Positions 1 through 5,700 of a stretch of DNA of 6,163 bases are shown here, piece after piece. Location of the stretch: the NCBI GenBank assembly GCA_008501545.1, contig QQUM01000240.1:1-6163 (forward strand), in the 5' to 3' direction. Source of the stretch: Calditrichota bacterium. GTDB lineage: Bacteria; Zhuqueibacterota; Zhuqueibacteria; Zhuqueibacterales; Geothermadaptataceae. Position numbers and translations under genes: made by a program. How positions within the stretch are numbered: position 1 is the stretch's first letter; every line of letters starts with the position of its first letter. The notes beneath the pieces are model-generated. The model searched no databases. It was not told the origin of the DNA and saw only the letters and a program-made list of their open reading frames with translations.

Positions 1-44
1 TTAGTTGCAATTTACTCTTTAAATTTTTGGTAGGTTGTAGAGAA

Positions 45-779
45 TTAGTCGAAAAAGTCTGCCCCTAATAATTTTTTGGCCTGTCTAAAGACTTCAATTC
101 TCCCAAGATCGAGCCAACGTGATGAATCTCCCCGGAAGGCTTGTATTTTCTCACCTTTTTGGGCGAGATCAAGGTAACAGTCTATGATCGAAAAACGTCC
201 TTCCTGTCCCATTTTTGCAAAGATTTCTGGCAAAAATGCATGAATACCCATAAATGACAGGCGATTCAATTTACCATTCGGTGCCTGAGCCATTCTTTTC
301 TTCGGTGGTGATAATGATTCCCATCCTACAAGCTGGTTTGTCTCATCAAACAAAACATAACGCTGTGTATCCCGAGACCGAACGGCTATTGTTGCCAAGG
401 ACTTGTTTTGCACATGGGCTTCCATGAACTTCTTTAAATCCAAATCCGTGAGAACATCGACATTGTGCATCAAAAATGGGACGTCATCGTCAAAAAACCA
501 GGCTGCATTTTTAAGACCGCCACCTGTATCCAGAAGTCTTTCTTCATGGGAAAATGCAATATGAATACCAAAATTATCATTATTTTGCACGAAACGAATA
601 ATTTGCTCGGCAAAATGGTGCACATTGATAATGATCTTTGTAAAATCCTGCTTTATTAATCGAAGAAGTACATGTTTAAGCAATGGAACACCTTCCACTT
701 CAACAAGTGCTTTAGGTTTGCTATTTGTTTCCTTGCCTAATCTCGTCCCGAGACCGGCAGCCAGTACCATAGCTTTCAT
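45..779 (-). CDS. MurU-like sugar-1-phosphate nucleotidyltransferase
   Basis: This 244-aa protein is a full-length NTP_transferase-fold enzyme (family usually about 220-250 aa) that would join a sugar-1-phosphate to an NTP, giving an NDP-sugar and pyrophosphate in the cytoplasm. Visible motifs are the N-terminal nucleotide-binding loop LAAGLGTRL (residues 6-14) followed by SKPKALV (20-26), the INVHHF strand (51-56), LDTGGGLK (83-90) in the sugar/base pocket, and the metal-binding NVD (106-108). A late WLDLG (222-226) is typical of the family. The layout resembles Pseudomonas MurU (MurNAc-1-P uridylyltransferase) and related GlmU/RfbA-like proteins. The start is 7 bp after the stop of the AmgK/RapZ-C fusion gene, so the two are almost certainly co-transcribed, and the pairing supports a MurU-type role. 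Substrate specificity (MurNAc-1-P versus another hexose-1-P) and the nucleotide used cannot be read from sequence. A purine-rich AAGGAA lies about 15 bases before the ATG, inside the preceding gene, which is a long spacing. No terminator is visible in the 44 bases after the stop. Confidence 0.9.
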   Translation of the reverse strand: MKAMVLAAGLGTRLGKETNSKPKALVEVEGVPLLKHVLLRLIKQDFTKIIINVHHFAEQIIRFVQNNDNFGIHIAFSHEERLLDTGGGLKNAAWFFDDDVPFLMHNVDVLTDLDLKKFMEAHVQNKSLATIAVRSRDTQRYVLFDETNQLVGWESLSPPKKRMAQAPNGKLNRLSFMGIHAFLPEIFAKMGQEGRFSIIDCYLDLAQKGEKIQAFRGDSSRWLDLGRIEVFRQAKKLLGADFFD

Positions 780-786
780 TTTGTGC

Positions 787-2226
787 TCAATGTTCCTTCA
801 TTTCCTGCTCACGATGACGAACAGAAATATCGATATCAAACTTTTTTTCTAATATTTTTGCCAGGGTATTTGCGCAATACACTGATCGATGTTGCCCGCC
901 GGTACAACCAAAAGAGATCATTAAATCAGTAAAATTACGCTCTCGGTAATTTTGAATTGAATTATCAATAAGACGGGTAATATTCAGTAAAAACTGATCG
1001 ACAACAAATTCAGACTTTAAAAAATCAATGACAGGTTTATCGTTTCCTGTTAAATTTTTGTATTGTTCATATCTGCCTGGGTTTGGTAATGCACGACAAT
1101 CGAATACAAACCCGCCGCCGTGTCCGGTTTCATCAACTGGAATCCCTCTTTTAAATGAGAAACTCTGTATTCGAAGTCTCAGCTTTAACTTGGCGTTCCC
1201 GAGTGTTCTTAAAAATGAACTTCGAACCAATTTCCACCAGGCTTCTGTAAGCGCTGGAAGTTCCACGGGAAGTTTTGCCGTCTGCAACAAGCGCTCAAGA
1301 TTTCTTATTGCAAATGGAACGCTTTTGAGAAAATGTTCTTTTCGCTCATAAAATCCGCGAAATCCATAAGCGCCCAGGGCTTGCATAATACGGATAAAAA
1401 CATATCCATAATAAAATTGCATAAATTTTTCTTCTTTGAAATCGTATATTTTGCGCAGAGATGCAAGATAATGATTTAACAGATGATCGCGGATTTCCTG
1501 CGGTATATCAGCTTTTGCATCAAAAAGGAGGGAGGCAACATCATACTGCAGTGCGCCGCGCCGGCCACCCTGGTAATCGATAAAATAAGGTTCATCATTT
1601 AACAGCATTATATTGCGGGACTGGAAATCACGAAAGAGAAAGAAATCTCGTTCAGCCGAAAGCAAAAAATCAGTAAACTTATGGAAATCATTTTCCAGAT
1701 ATTGTTCGTCAAACGGAATTTTTGCAAGCTTCAGGAAATAATATTTGAAATAATTTAAATCCCACATCATGGATTGTTTATCGAAACTTGGACGTGGATA
1801 ACAGACATCAAAATTTAACTTCCTGCCAGCTGTGATTTGCAGGTCGGGTAATTTTTCGATAACATTTTCGTATATCCGAACTAATTTTTCAGGAAAATCA
1901 CCACCCCGTCGAATCTCAGTAAGATAATCAAATAACGTTGTATCACCGAGATCCTCTTCAAGATAAATACCTTTTGCGGTGTCTTCGGCATAGATTTGCG
2001 GTACTGGTATGTTGTGTTCCCTGAATTGTTTTGAAAATGTTAAAAACGCTGTATTTTCCCGTTTGTCGTCGTTTTGCACACCAATAACAGATTCACCATT
2101 TTCACCATAAATACGAAAATATTTTCTATCAGAGCCATGGGCACTCATTTGAGCAATATGCGAAATTTTTGCCCCACACCATTTTGTGTATAATTGTGTA
2201 AGTCGTTTTTTAATCTCGGTATTCAT
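787..2226 (-). CDS. AmgK-like sugar kinase fused to RapZ C-terminal domain
   Basis: This 479-aa protein has two parts. Residues ~1-320 are an aminoglycoside-phosphotransferase-fold kinase like AmgK (MurNAc/GlcNAc anomeric kinase). It shows a glycine/serine-containing nucleotide loop near 28-40, the catalytic segment FRDFQSRN (198-205; Asp200 and Asn205 in the HxDxxxxN positions) and the metal-binding segment FIDYQGGRRGALQYDVASLL (215-234; Asp217). Residues ~355-474 match the C-terminal domain of E. coli RapZ almost motif for motif: SFKRGIP, FVFDCRALPNP (373-383), LTG, GCTGGQHRS (440-448) and VRHRE (469-473). That domain binds glucosamine-6-phosphate in E. coli. The Walker-A kinase domain of true RapZ is absent. 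The frame is open back to a TTG at 2364, but I choose ATG 2226: homology begins there, a modest GGACGGA lies about 7 bases upstream, and the 46-residue extension looks non-protein-like. The likely role is C1 phosphorylation of an amino sugar for the adjacent nucleotidyltransferase, with the RapZ-C part as a sensor or regulator (inference). No convincing promoter is seen in the 185 bp before it. Confidence 0.9.
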   Translation of the reverse strand: MNTEIKKRLTQLYTKWCGAKISHIAQMSAHGSDRKYFRIYGENGESVIGVQNDDKRENTAFLTFSKQFREHNIPVPQIYAEDTAKGIYLEEDLGDTTLFDYLTEIRRGGDFPEKLVRIYENVIEKLPDLQITAGRKLNFDVCYPRPSFDKQSMMWDLNYFKYYFLKLAKIPFDEQYLENDFHKFTDFLLSAERDFFLFRDFQSRNIMLLNDEPYFIDYQGGRRGALQYDVASLLFDAKADIPQEIRDHLLNHYLASLRKIYDFKEEKFMQFYYGYVFIRIMQALGAYGFRGFYERKEHFLKSVPFAIRNLERLLQTAKLPVELPALTEAWWKLVRSSFLRTLGNAKLKLRLRIQSFSFKRGIPVDETGHGGGFVFDCRALPNPGRYEQYKNLTGNDKPVIDFLKSEFVVDQFLLNITRLIDNSIQNYRERNFTDLMISFGCTGGQHRSVYCANTLAKILEKKFDIDISVRHREQEMKEH

Positions 2227-2411
2227 TAAATTCCGTCCATTTACTATCAGTTGTTTTGCGGTGGGGAATGTAGAAAAACAGGATATTAGATGCAAGACCG
2301 TTCCCTTTTGCATTTTCTGTTTTCTAAAGGAAATCGGCACTTTTAAAAGACGAATGAATTGCAATTAGCAGAAGTTGTTGCCTTTAACCCGAATGATTTT
2401 TTGTGTCTAAA

Positions 2412-3947
2412 TTAATTATCTAATTTATATATCCGGTAATATCTGTTTGATAATAAGAGTCGCACGCTAAGACGCTGATCATGTTTAGGATTTTCGGCTT
2501 GCGTTTCAAATTCCTGGTCTAAATTAGATTCACGTACACAGACAATATACTCGGCCCTGCCAATCGTTTTGATTTGTTCGAGGATTGAATTAGCAGCATT
2601 TTGTTGTGGATTGACATTGTTTTGCAGCCTGGTTGCGGAGATAAATACCCGGCCATCATCCATTGCATAAAGCATGATTGGTTTAATACGTTTATCTTCT
2701 GCATCATCAATTAGAATGCTTTGTGCATCAATGGCATCATCGTTAAAAAAATCAATTATTTCTTTAACCTCTGGTTGCAAATAACCAATTGGCGAAATAG
2801 TCCATAGCTTTTCAGTAAGATGAGAGCGTGGTCCCCGTTCATAGACCAGAATTGTGTATATCCAGATAAAACTTGCCAGCGCGATGAACAAAATACCTCG
2901 AATTGCTTTTCTGTTTAAAAACCGTCTATGGAAGGAATAGAAACCATAAGCCGCGTAAGGGATTAAAAACACGCCATATACAGTTGCATTTTTTACCATA
3001 CTTTGTTTGCTGAATAAAACTGTCAAAAAGAAGAATAGTGTACTGGCAATAAATAGCGCACGATATTTTCGATTTTTAAAGCTCCGCATAATTCCCCATA
3101 AAGCACCTAAAAACACGAGTGGCGTCAATGAAGCAAACAAAATCCCGGGGAAGGTAGAAAGTGCAATGATTGCAACAGATTTATCGATAGTATTCTGTGA
3201 TGAGATCAGATTATTTATATTTGCTGTTTTAAATGTGAAAATTGAGGCAGGGAATCGATCGACCATAAGGTATGAAAAGGTTACCCATGTAACAACGAGC
3301 ATTATTGCAGATATCAGCATCACTGCTGTTGCTTGAAAAAGATGGGAACGTACGTCAAAAAATTCGCGGGCATCACTTGGGGTATCAAGCCATAGAAAGG
3401 GTAATAGTAAAAGCATTAAAAATCCTTCCGGACGTACAATGCTTGCCGTACCAATAGAAATTCCACTAAATATGAGAAATTTGATTTGCATACCGCTTGC
3501 GTATTTAAAGAGAAATGCAACGGAAGTTACAATCAGAAAAATAAATAAGGAATCGTCAGCGGGTATAGCAGCGAATTTAATATGAAGTGTAAAAAAGCTA
3601 AATAAAAACAAGGCGAGATATGCAACTCTACTCGTGAAGTATTCCCTGCACATGAGTAAAAATGGGAAGAACGTCAATAACGCGAAAATCAAGCTTATCA
3701 GTCTTGGTGTAGAAACCGGGTCATTCCAGATTATTAAGCCAATCCCTATCAAGTATGTATATAGTGCTCGAACTTGATCAGACATTATGCTTGTTATGTT
3801 TTCAAGAGGCGCGCTCACCCAAGTCATTGCATTTTGAATTTCTATAAAGAAATCGCCGAAAGCATCGTAACTCCATATAAATGCAAGAATCCTGATGCTA
3901 TAAAAAACCAAAAAAGTCAAAGTGAAATATTGTGTTGTAATGCGCAT
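2412..3947 (-). CDS. GT-C/GT39-like membrane glycosyltransferase
   Basis: This 511-aa protein has about ten or more hydrophobic helices in its first ~370 residues (roughly 8-27, 60-75, 83-100, 107-123, 132-148, 157-186, 204-229, 258-287, 297-312, 320-340, 350-369) and a soluble C-terminal domain of about 140 residues. This is the layout of GT-C enzymes of the GT39/ArnT/PMT type, which transfer a sugar from a polyprenyl-phosphate donor to a lipid, protein or glycan on the outer face of the inner membrane. Family-like features include an Asp-containing first periplasmic loop (YDAFGDFF, 27-34), the segment HIKFAAIPADDSLFIFL (122-138) and the RPEG turn (172-175). The canonical DE pair of the first loop is not obvious, so the acceptor and donor are unknown. 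The ATG start is at the N-terminal edge of the first helix, but the ribosome binding site is weak. The fusion-kinase gene follows in the same direction after 185 bp. Co-transcription is plausible but not shown. It could also be a distant GT-C family without an assigned CAZy number. Confidence 0.75.
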   Translation of the reverse strand: MRITTQYFTLTFLVFYSIRILAFIWSYDAFGDFFIEIQNAMTWVSAPLENITSIMSDQVRALYTYLIGIGLIIWNDPVSTPRLISLIFALLTFFPFLLMCREYFTSRVAYLALFLFSFFTLHIKFAAIPADDSLFIFLIVTSVAFLFKYASGMQIKFLIFSGISIGTASIVRPEGFLMLLLLPFLWLDTPSDAREFFDVRSHLFQATAVMLISAIMLVVTWVTFSYLMVDRFPASIFTFKTANINNLISSQNTIDKSVAIIALSTFPGILFASLTPLVFLGALWGIMRSFKNRKYRALFIASTLFFFLTVLFSKQSMVKNATVYGVFLIPYAAYGFYSFHRRFLNRKAIRGILFIALASFIWIYTILVYERGPRSHLTEKLWTISPIGYLQPEVKEIIDFFNDDAIDAQSILIDDAEDKRIKPIMLYAMDDGRVFISATRLQNNVNPQQNAANSILEQIKTIGRAEYIVCVRESNLDQEFETQAENPKHDQRLSVRLLLSNRYYRIYKLDN

Positions 3948-4023
3948 TCTATCAATATTCTTTGGTTAGAATGAAAATGCTCTACATGACATAAGCCGCG
4001 TGGAATGTCTCTCACATCGCAAA

Positions 4024-4052
4024 CATATAGTTTTGTATGAAGTTTCGCTCAA
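4024..4052 (-). promoter_or_regulatory. Possible sigma-70-type promoter for the glycosyltransferase gene
   Basis: On the minus strand a TTGAGC box (4/6 match to TTGACA; plus-strand 4047-4052) is separated by exactly 17 bp from TATATG (4/6 match to TATAAT; plus-strand 4024-4029). Transcription would start near 4017, leaving a leader of about 70 bases before the ATG at 3947. Position and spacing are good, but the boxes are only moderate in AT-rich DNA where chance matches are common. Confidence 0.35.
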
Positions 4053-4275
4053 CATCAGTAGAAAAATAATTCTGGAGCAGAACTTGGAAGACGATCAGCA
4101 CGGCATTTTATAAGTTGATAATTCATAAATATATTCTCTTCAATACCTAAGAAATACCAGACAACCAAAATAACCGCAGATGAAGGAAGTTCGATGATAA
4201 AAATATAATAATTCGTAAATATGGCACGAAGATGCGTTAATTAGAATATTTTTACACTAAAATTAGAATTAGTAT

Positions 4276-4304
4276 TTGACACACAGGAAAAAAGATAATA
4301 TCTT
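4276..4304 (+). promoter_or_regulatory. Sigma-70-type promoter, rightward
   Basis: A perfect TTGACA (4276-4281) is followed after 17 bp by TATCTT (4299-4304), a 4/6 match to TATAAT, within a locally AT-rich stretch. Transcription would begin around 4311 and run into the 65-codon ORF at 4403 and the hairpin at 4666. This is the best promoter match in the window. It is also evidence that the organism uses a classical -35/-10 promoter rather than the Bacteroidota type. Confidence 0.5.
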
Positions 4305-4391
4305 ATGAGTGCAGGATGCCTTAATTAATCAACACGGAAGGCTCTCTTCATCAAGCTTTATCCATTGCTGATGAGTCACACTCAACTTTGC

Positions 4392-4397
4392 GAGGTG
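4392..4397 (+). promoter_or_regulatory. Ribosome binding site for the 65-codon ORF
   Basis: GAGGTG lies 5 bases before the ATG at 4403. It favours that ATG over the in-frame TTG at 4388, which the motif itself would follow rather than precede. It is the main sequence argument that this short ORF is translated. Confidence 0.4.
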
Positions 4398-4402
4398 TTC
4401 AT

Positions 4403-4600
4403 ATGTCAATAGGTAAATCACTGGTGAATCTTTCTCACCGCAATCGCTGGCTGCTATTTTCAAGTGTTGTTCAACAAGACAGCAATTATGTTCCTGATCC
4501 AGCTCGCCAATTAAATCCATACCTCGACCAGGATAAGAGTTTTAACAATTCATTTTTTAAAAAGGCAGAGCGATTAACACGCAATAAGAATGTAGATTAA
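4403..4600 (+). CDS. Possible 65-aa hypothetical protein
   Basis: This is a 65-codon ORF that I do not recognise. It is supported by context rather than by its sequence: a TTGACA/TATCTT promoter about 100 bases upstream, a GAGGTG ribosome binding site at proper spacing, and a GC-rich hairpin with a T-tract 66 bases after the stop. The predicted product is polar and basic (many Lys, Arg, Asn, Gln), with one mildly hydrophobic patch (residues 16-23) and no cysteine, signal peptide or membrane helix. The C-terminal half (FFKKAERLTRNKN) is lysine/arginine-rich. The same stretch holds a 63-codon ORF on the opposite strand (4329-4520), so coding is ambiguous. The ~380-base transcript could instead be a non-coding RNA. 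I looked for tmRNA, RNase P RNA, 6S and SRP RNA signatures and saw none. Confidence 0.35.
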   Translation: MSIGKSLVNLSHRNRWLLFSSVVQQDSNYVPDPARQLNPYLDQDKSFNNSFFKKAERLTRNKNVD

Positions 4601-4665
4601 TATCAGTGTTGCTTTCAGGGGGAATTCACCTAGACTGGAAATTGAGTTTGATATTTTTATAAAAT

Positions 4666-4690
4666 AAGCCGGTGATAAGCCGGCTTTTCT
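4666..4690 (+). terminator. Rho-independent terminator-like hairpin
   Basis: AAGCCGG (4666-4672) pairs perfectly with CCGGCTT (4680-4686) around a 7-base loop and is followed by TTCT, completing a run of four T (4685-4688). The 7-bp stem has five G/C pairs. It would end the transcript starting near 4311. It lies only 14 bases before the start of the 57-aa membrane ORF, so it could also act as an attenuator-type element in that gene's leader. The short T-run lowers confidence. The 9-mer ATAAGCCGG occurs twice here (4664-4672, 4675-4683), and the hairpin arises from this tandem copy. Confidence 0.6.
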
Positions 4691-4703
4691 GTAGAAGGTA
4701 AGT

Positions 4704-4877
4704 ATGCTTTACAAATTGATTCCTACTTTGATTTTATCACTTGGGTTTTATTTCGCCGTTAACACTTCATATCAGATTTATGATACCGGCATAACCAATG
4801 TGCGATTGATGATGCTTTTGCTGAGTTTGATTCTTATTGTTCGGGGGATCTGGCTTCTTCGCTCACCTGCCAAATAA
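4704..4877 (+). CDS. Small two-helix membrane protein, 57 aa
   Basis: This 57-codon ORF starts at ATG 4704, 5 bases after a good AGAAGG ribosome binding site (4693-4698), and ends at TAA 4877. The product has two clear hydrophobic helices (about residues 5-20 and 34-52) joined by a short polar loop (NTSYQIYDTGITN, 20-32), and it ends with a basic tail (RSPAK). The loop has the look of an extracytoplasmic hairpin. Under the positive-inside rule the basic end (Arg47, Arg53, Lys57) and N-terminal Lys4 suggest both termini in the cytoplasm. I do not recognise a family, and many small inner-membrane proteins have this shape. Its promoter is uncertain: either read-through past the hairpin just upstream, or a weak TATAAA at 4658 with a poor -35. 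The next gene starts 190 bp later and probably has its own promoter. Confidence 0.7.
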   Translation: MLYKLIPTLILSLGFYFAVNTSYQIYDTGITNVRLMMLLLSLILIVRGIWLLRSPAK

Positions 4878-5012
4878 TACATTCATCTTTACCTCGTTCC
4901 AATATTTCTTTTTTGTTGATTTTATATTTTGTTGGTAGTACTTTGATGCATGTTCTTTTAATTGAAAGACTTATCATGTGTAATATTCTGTGTTTATATC
5001 GGTTCATTTACA

Positions 5013-5023
5013 TATAATATAAT
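5013..5023 (+). promoter_or_regulatory. Possible -10 region for the NTF2-like/lipoprotein operon
   Basis: Two perfect TATAAT hexamers overlap by one base (5013-5018 and 5018-5023). They would place the transcription start roughly 35-40 bases before the ATG at 5068. No good -35 box is seen at 16-18 bp for either copy, and the DNA is very AT-rich. The assignment is therefore tentative. Confidence 0.35.
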
Positions 5024-5067
5024 CAAATTTTACGAATTACTTCATTCCTACTAAAAAGGTTTCCTAG

Positions 5068-5649
5068 ATGGTCTCATACATTGATCAGATATTCGCTTTT
5101 CTGGTTATAGTTATCATTGTTACTGCCCTTGGTTTAATGTATAAAAGTTGGTTGGAAAAACGGCAGGGTGGGAAGGATACCGTTAAAAAGAAAGATGAAA
5201 TTATCTCCAATATGTTAAAAAAGAGAGTTGGAGATTACATTTCAGATTTTGCCGGTAAAAACCTGGAAGATATTGCCAATGTACTTGCAAAAGATTATTC
5301 ATTATTGACAAGAAACAGCCCATACCGAATTGATGGAGACAAAGATGGCTTGAATTTTATACAAAAAGCAATGGAAGAAGCTGCGGGACAGACCATTTTT
5401 GACCAGAAATTAACCATGATTAACAGTGATGCCGCTGTTGTTACATTTAACTGGCAACGCGGAAGTAATTCAGGAAAAACATCACATGTTTGGCGATATG
5501 TTGATGGCAAGGGATGGGAGCTCGTACACGAACATACAAGCTTTAATATGCCTGCACAAATGGATGTAAATCATTTAATAGGAAACACTGTGAAGCAATC
5601 TATTGAAAATGTTGTAGACAAGCTCAAGGAAATATCTGACAAGTCATAA
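5068..5649 (+). CDS. Membrane-anchored NTF2/SnoaL-like domain protein
   Basis: This 193-aa protein has one N-terminal membrane helix (residues ~7-25) followed at once by a basic, charged linker (KSWLEKRQGGKDTVKKKDE, 26-44), which suggests the bulk of the protein is cytoplasmic. Residues ~65-160 resemble the NTF2-like fold (SnoaL/DUF4440/CaMKII-association type). The visible features are a region with an acidic helix and a YRIDGDKDGLNFIQ segment (86-99), alternating strands (LTMINSDAAVVTFNWQ, 115-130), VWRYVDGKGWELVHEHTS (141-158) with the characteristic Trp-x-x-x-His-x-His-x-Ser ending, and a last helix at 165-190. NTF2-like domains are small cavities used either as enzymes or as binding/assembly modules, and no catalytic set is certain here, so function is unassigned. 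ATG 5068 is preceded by AAAAAGG (5053-5059) at 8 bases. The next gene begins 51 bp after the stop with no terminator between, so the two are probably co-transcribed. Confidence 0.75.
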   Translation: MVSYIDQIFAFLVIVIIVTALGLMYKSWLEKRQGGKDTVKKKDEIISNMLKKRVGDYISDFAGKNLEDIANVLAKDYSLLTRNSPYRIDGDKDGLNFIQKAMEEAAGQTIFDQKLTMINSDAAVVTFNWQRGSNSGKTSHVWRYVDGKGWELVHEHTSFNMPAQMDVNHLIGNTVKQSIENVVDKLKEISDKS

Positions 5650-5689
5650 ACACGCCTGGAATAGCCAAATTATAGCAAGTTCATGAATC

Positions 5690-5695
5690 AGGAGG
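5690..5695 (+). promoter_or_regulatory. Strong Shine-Dalgarno deciding the lipoprotein start
   Basis: AGGAGG lies 5 bases before ATG 5701. An earlier in-frame ATG at 5683 would put this motif inside the coding sequence, so the downstream ATG is chosen. The perfect match also argues that this genome uses Shine-Dalgarno initiation. Confidence 0.8.
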
Positions 5696-5700
5696 AATTG

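Larger units (their letters stand above)
3948..4402. other. Divergent intergenic region without a recognisable gene
   Basis: About 455 bases between the leftward glycosyltransferase and the first rightward ORF. No long ORF, tRNA, CRISPR repeat or insertion-sequence end is visible. The stretch 4080-4275 is particularly AT-rich and stop-rich in all frames. Apart from the two candidate promoters (minus 4024-4052; plus 4276-4304) and the presumed leader of the 65-codon ORF, I see nothing I can name. A degraded gene remnant cannot be excluded. Confidence 0.6.

Noticed and set aside
465..852. Rightward ORFs of 64 and 75 codons over the nucleotidyltransferase gene
   Set aside because: They lie antisense to a clearly conserved enzyme and encode low-complexity, unconvincing peptides without ribosome binding sites.
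1028..1351. 107-codon rightward ORF across the RapZ-C region
   Set aside because: It is antisense to strongly conserved motifs (GCTGGQHRS and neighbours are on the other strand nearby), so it is a shadow frame.
2227..2364. Longer version of the fusion protein starting at TTG 2364
   Set aside because: The start is a rare TTG, the added 46 residues show no domain-like pattern, and the kinase homology begins right after the ATG at 2226, which has a usable ribosome binding site.
3948..4300. Insertion sequence, CRISPR or attachment-site remnants in the divergent region
   Set aside because: No terminal inverted repeats, target duplications, regularly spaced repeats, transposase fragments or tRNA gene could be seen.
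4371..4394. CTGATGA core resembling a hammerhead ribozyme in the leader of the 65-codon ORF
   Set aside because: The sequence CTGATGAG is followed by a possible small GAGT/ACTC stem, but the required GAAA and the other two helices are absent.
4329..4520. Leftward 63-codon ORF with a protein-like composition
   Set aside because: Its ribosome binding motif (GAGG) is only about one base from the ATG, there is no leftward promoter or terminator around it, and the opposite strand has promoter, ribosome binding site and hairpin. It cannot be fully excluded.
4305..4690. tmRNA, RNase P RNA, 6S or SRP RNA, suggested by the transcript length
   Set aside because: None of their conserved core sequences or terminal pairings could be found, for example no tRNA-like ends, no P4 core and no SRP loop motif.
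5683..5700. Lipoprotein start at the upstream ATG 5683
   Set aside because: It would place the perfect AGGAGG inside the coding region and put acidic residues (MNQEEL) before the signal peptide. ATG 5701 gives a normal basic signal start.
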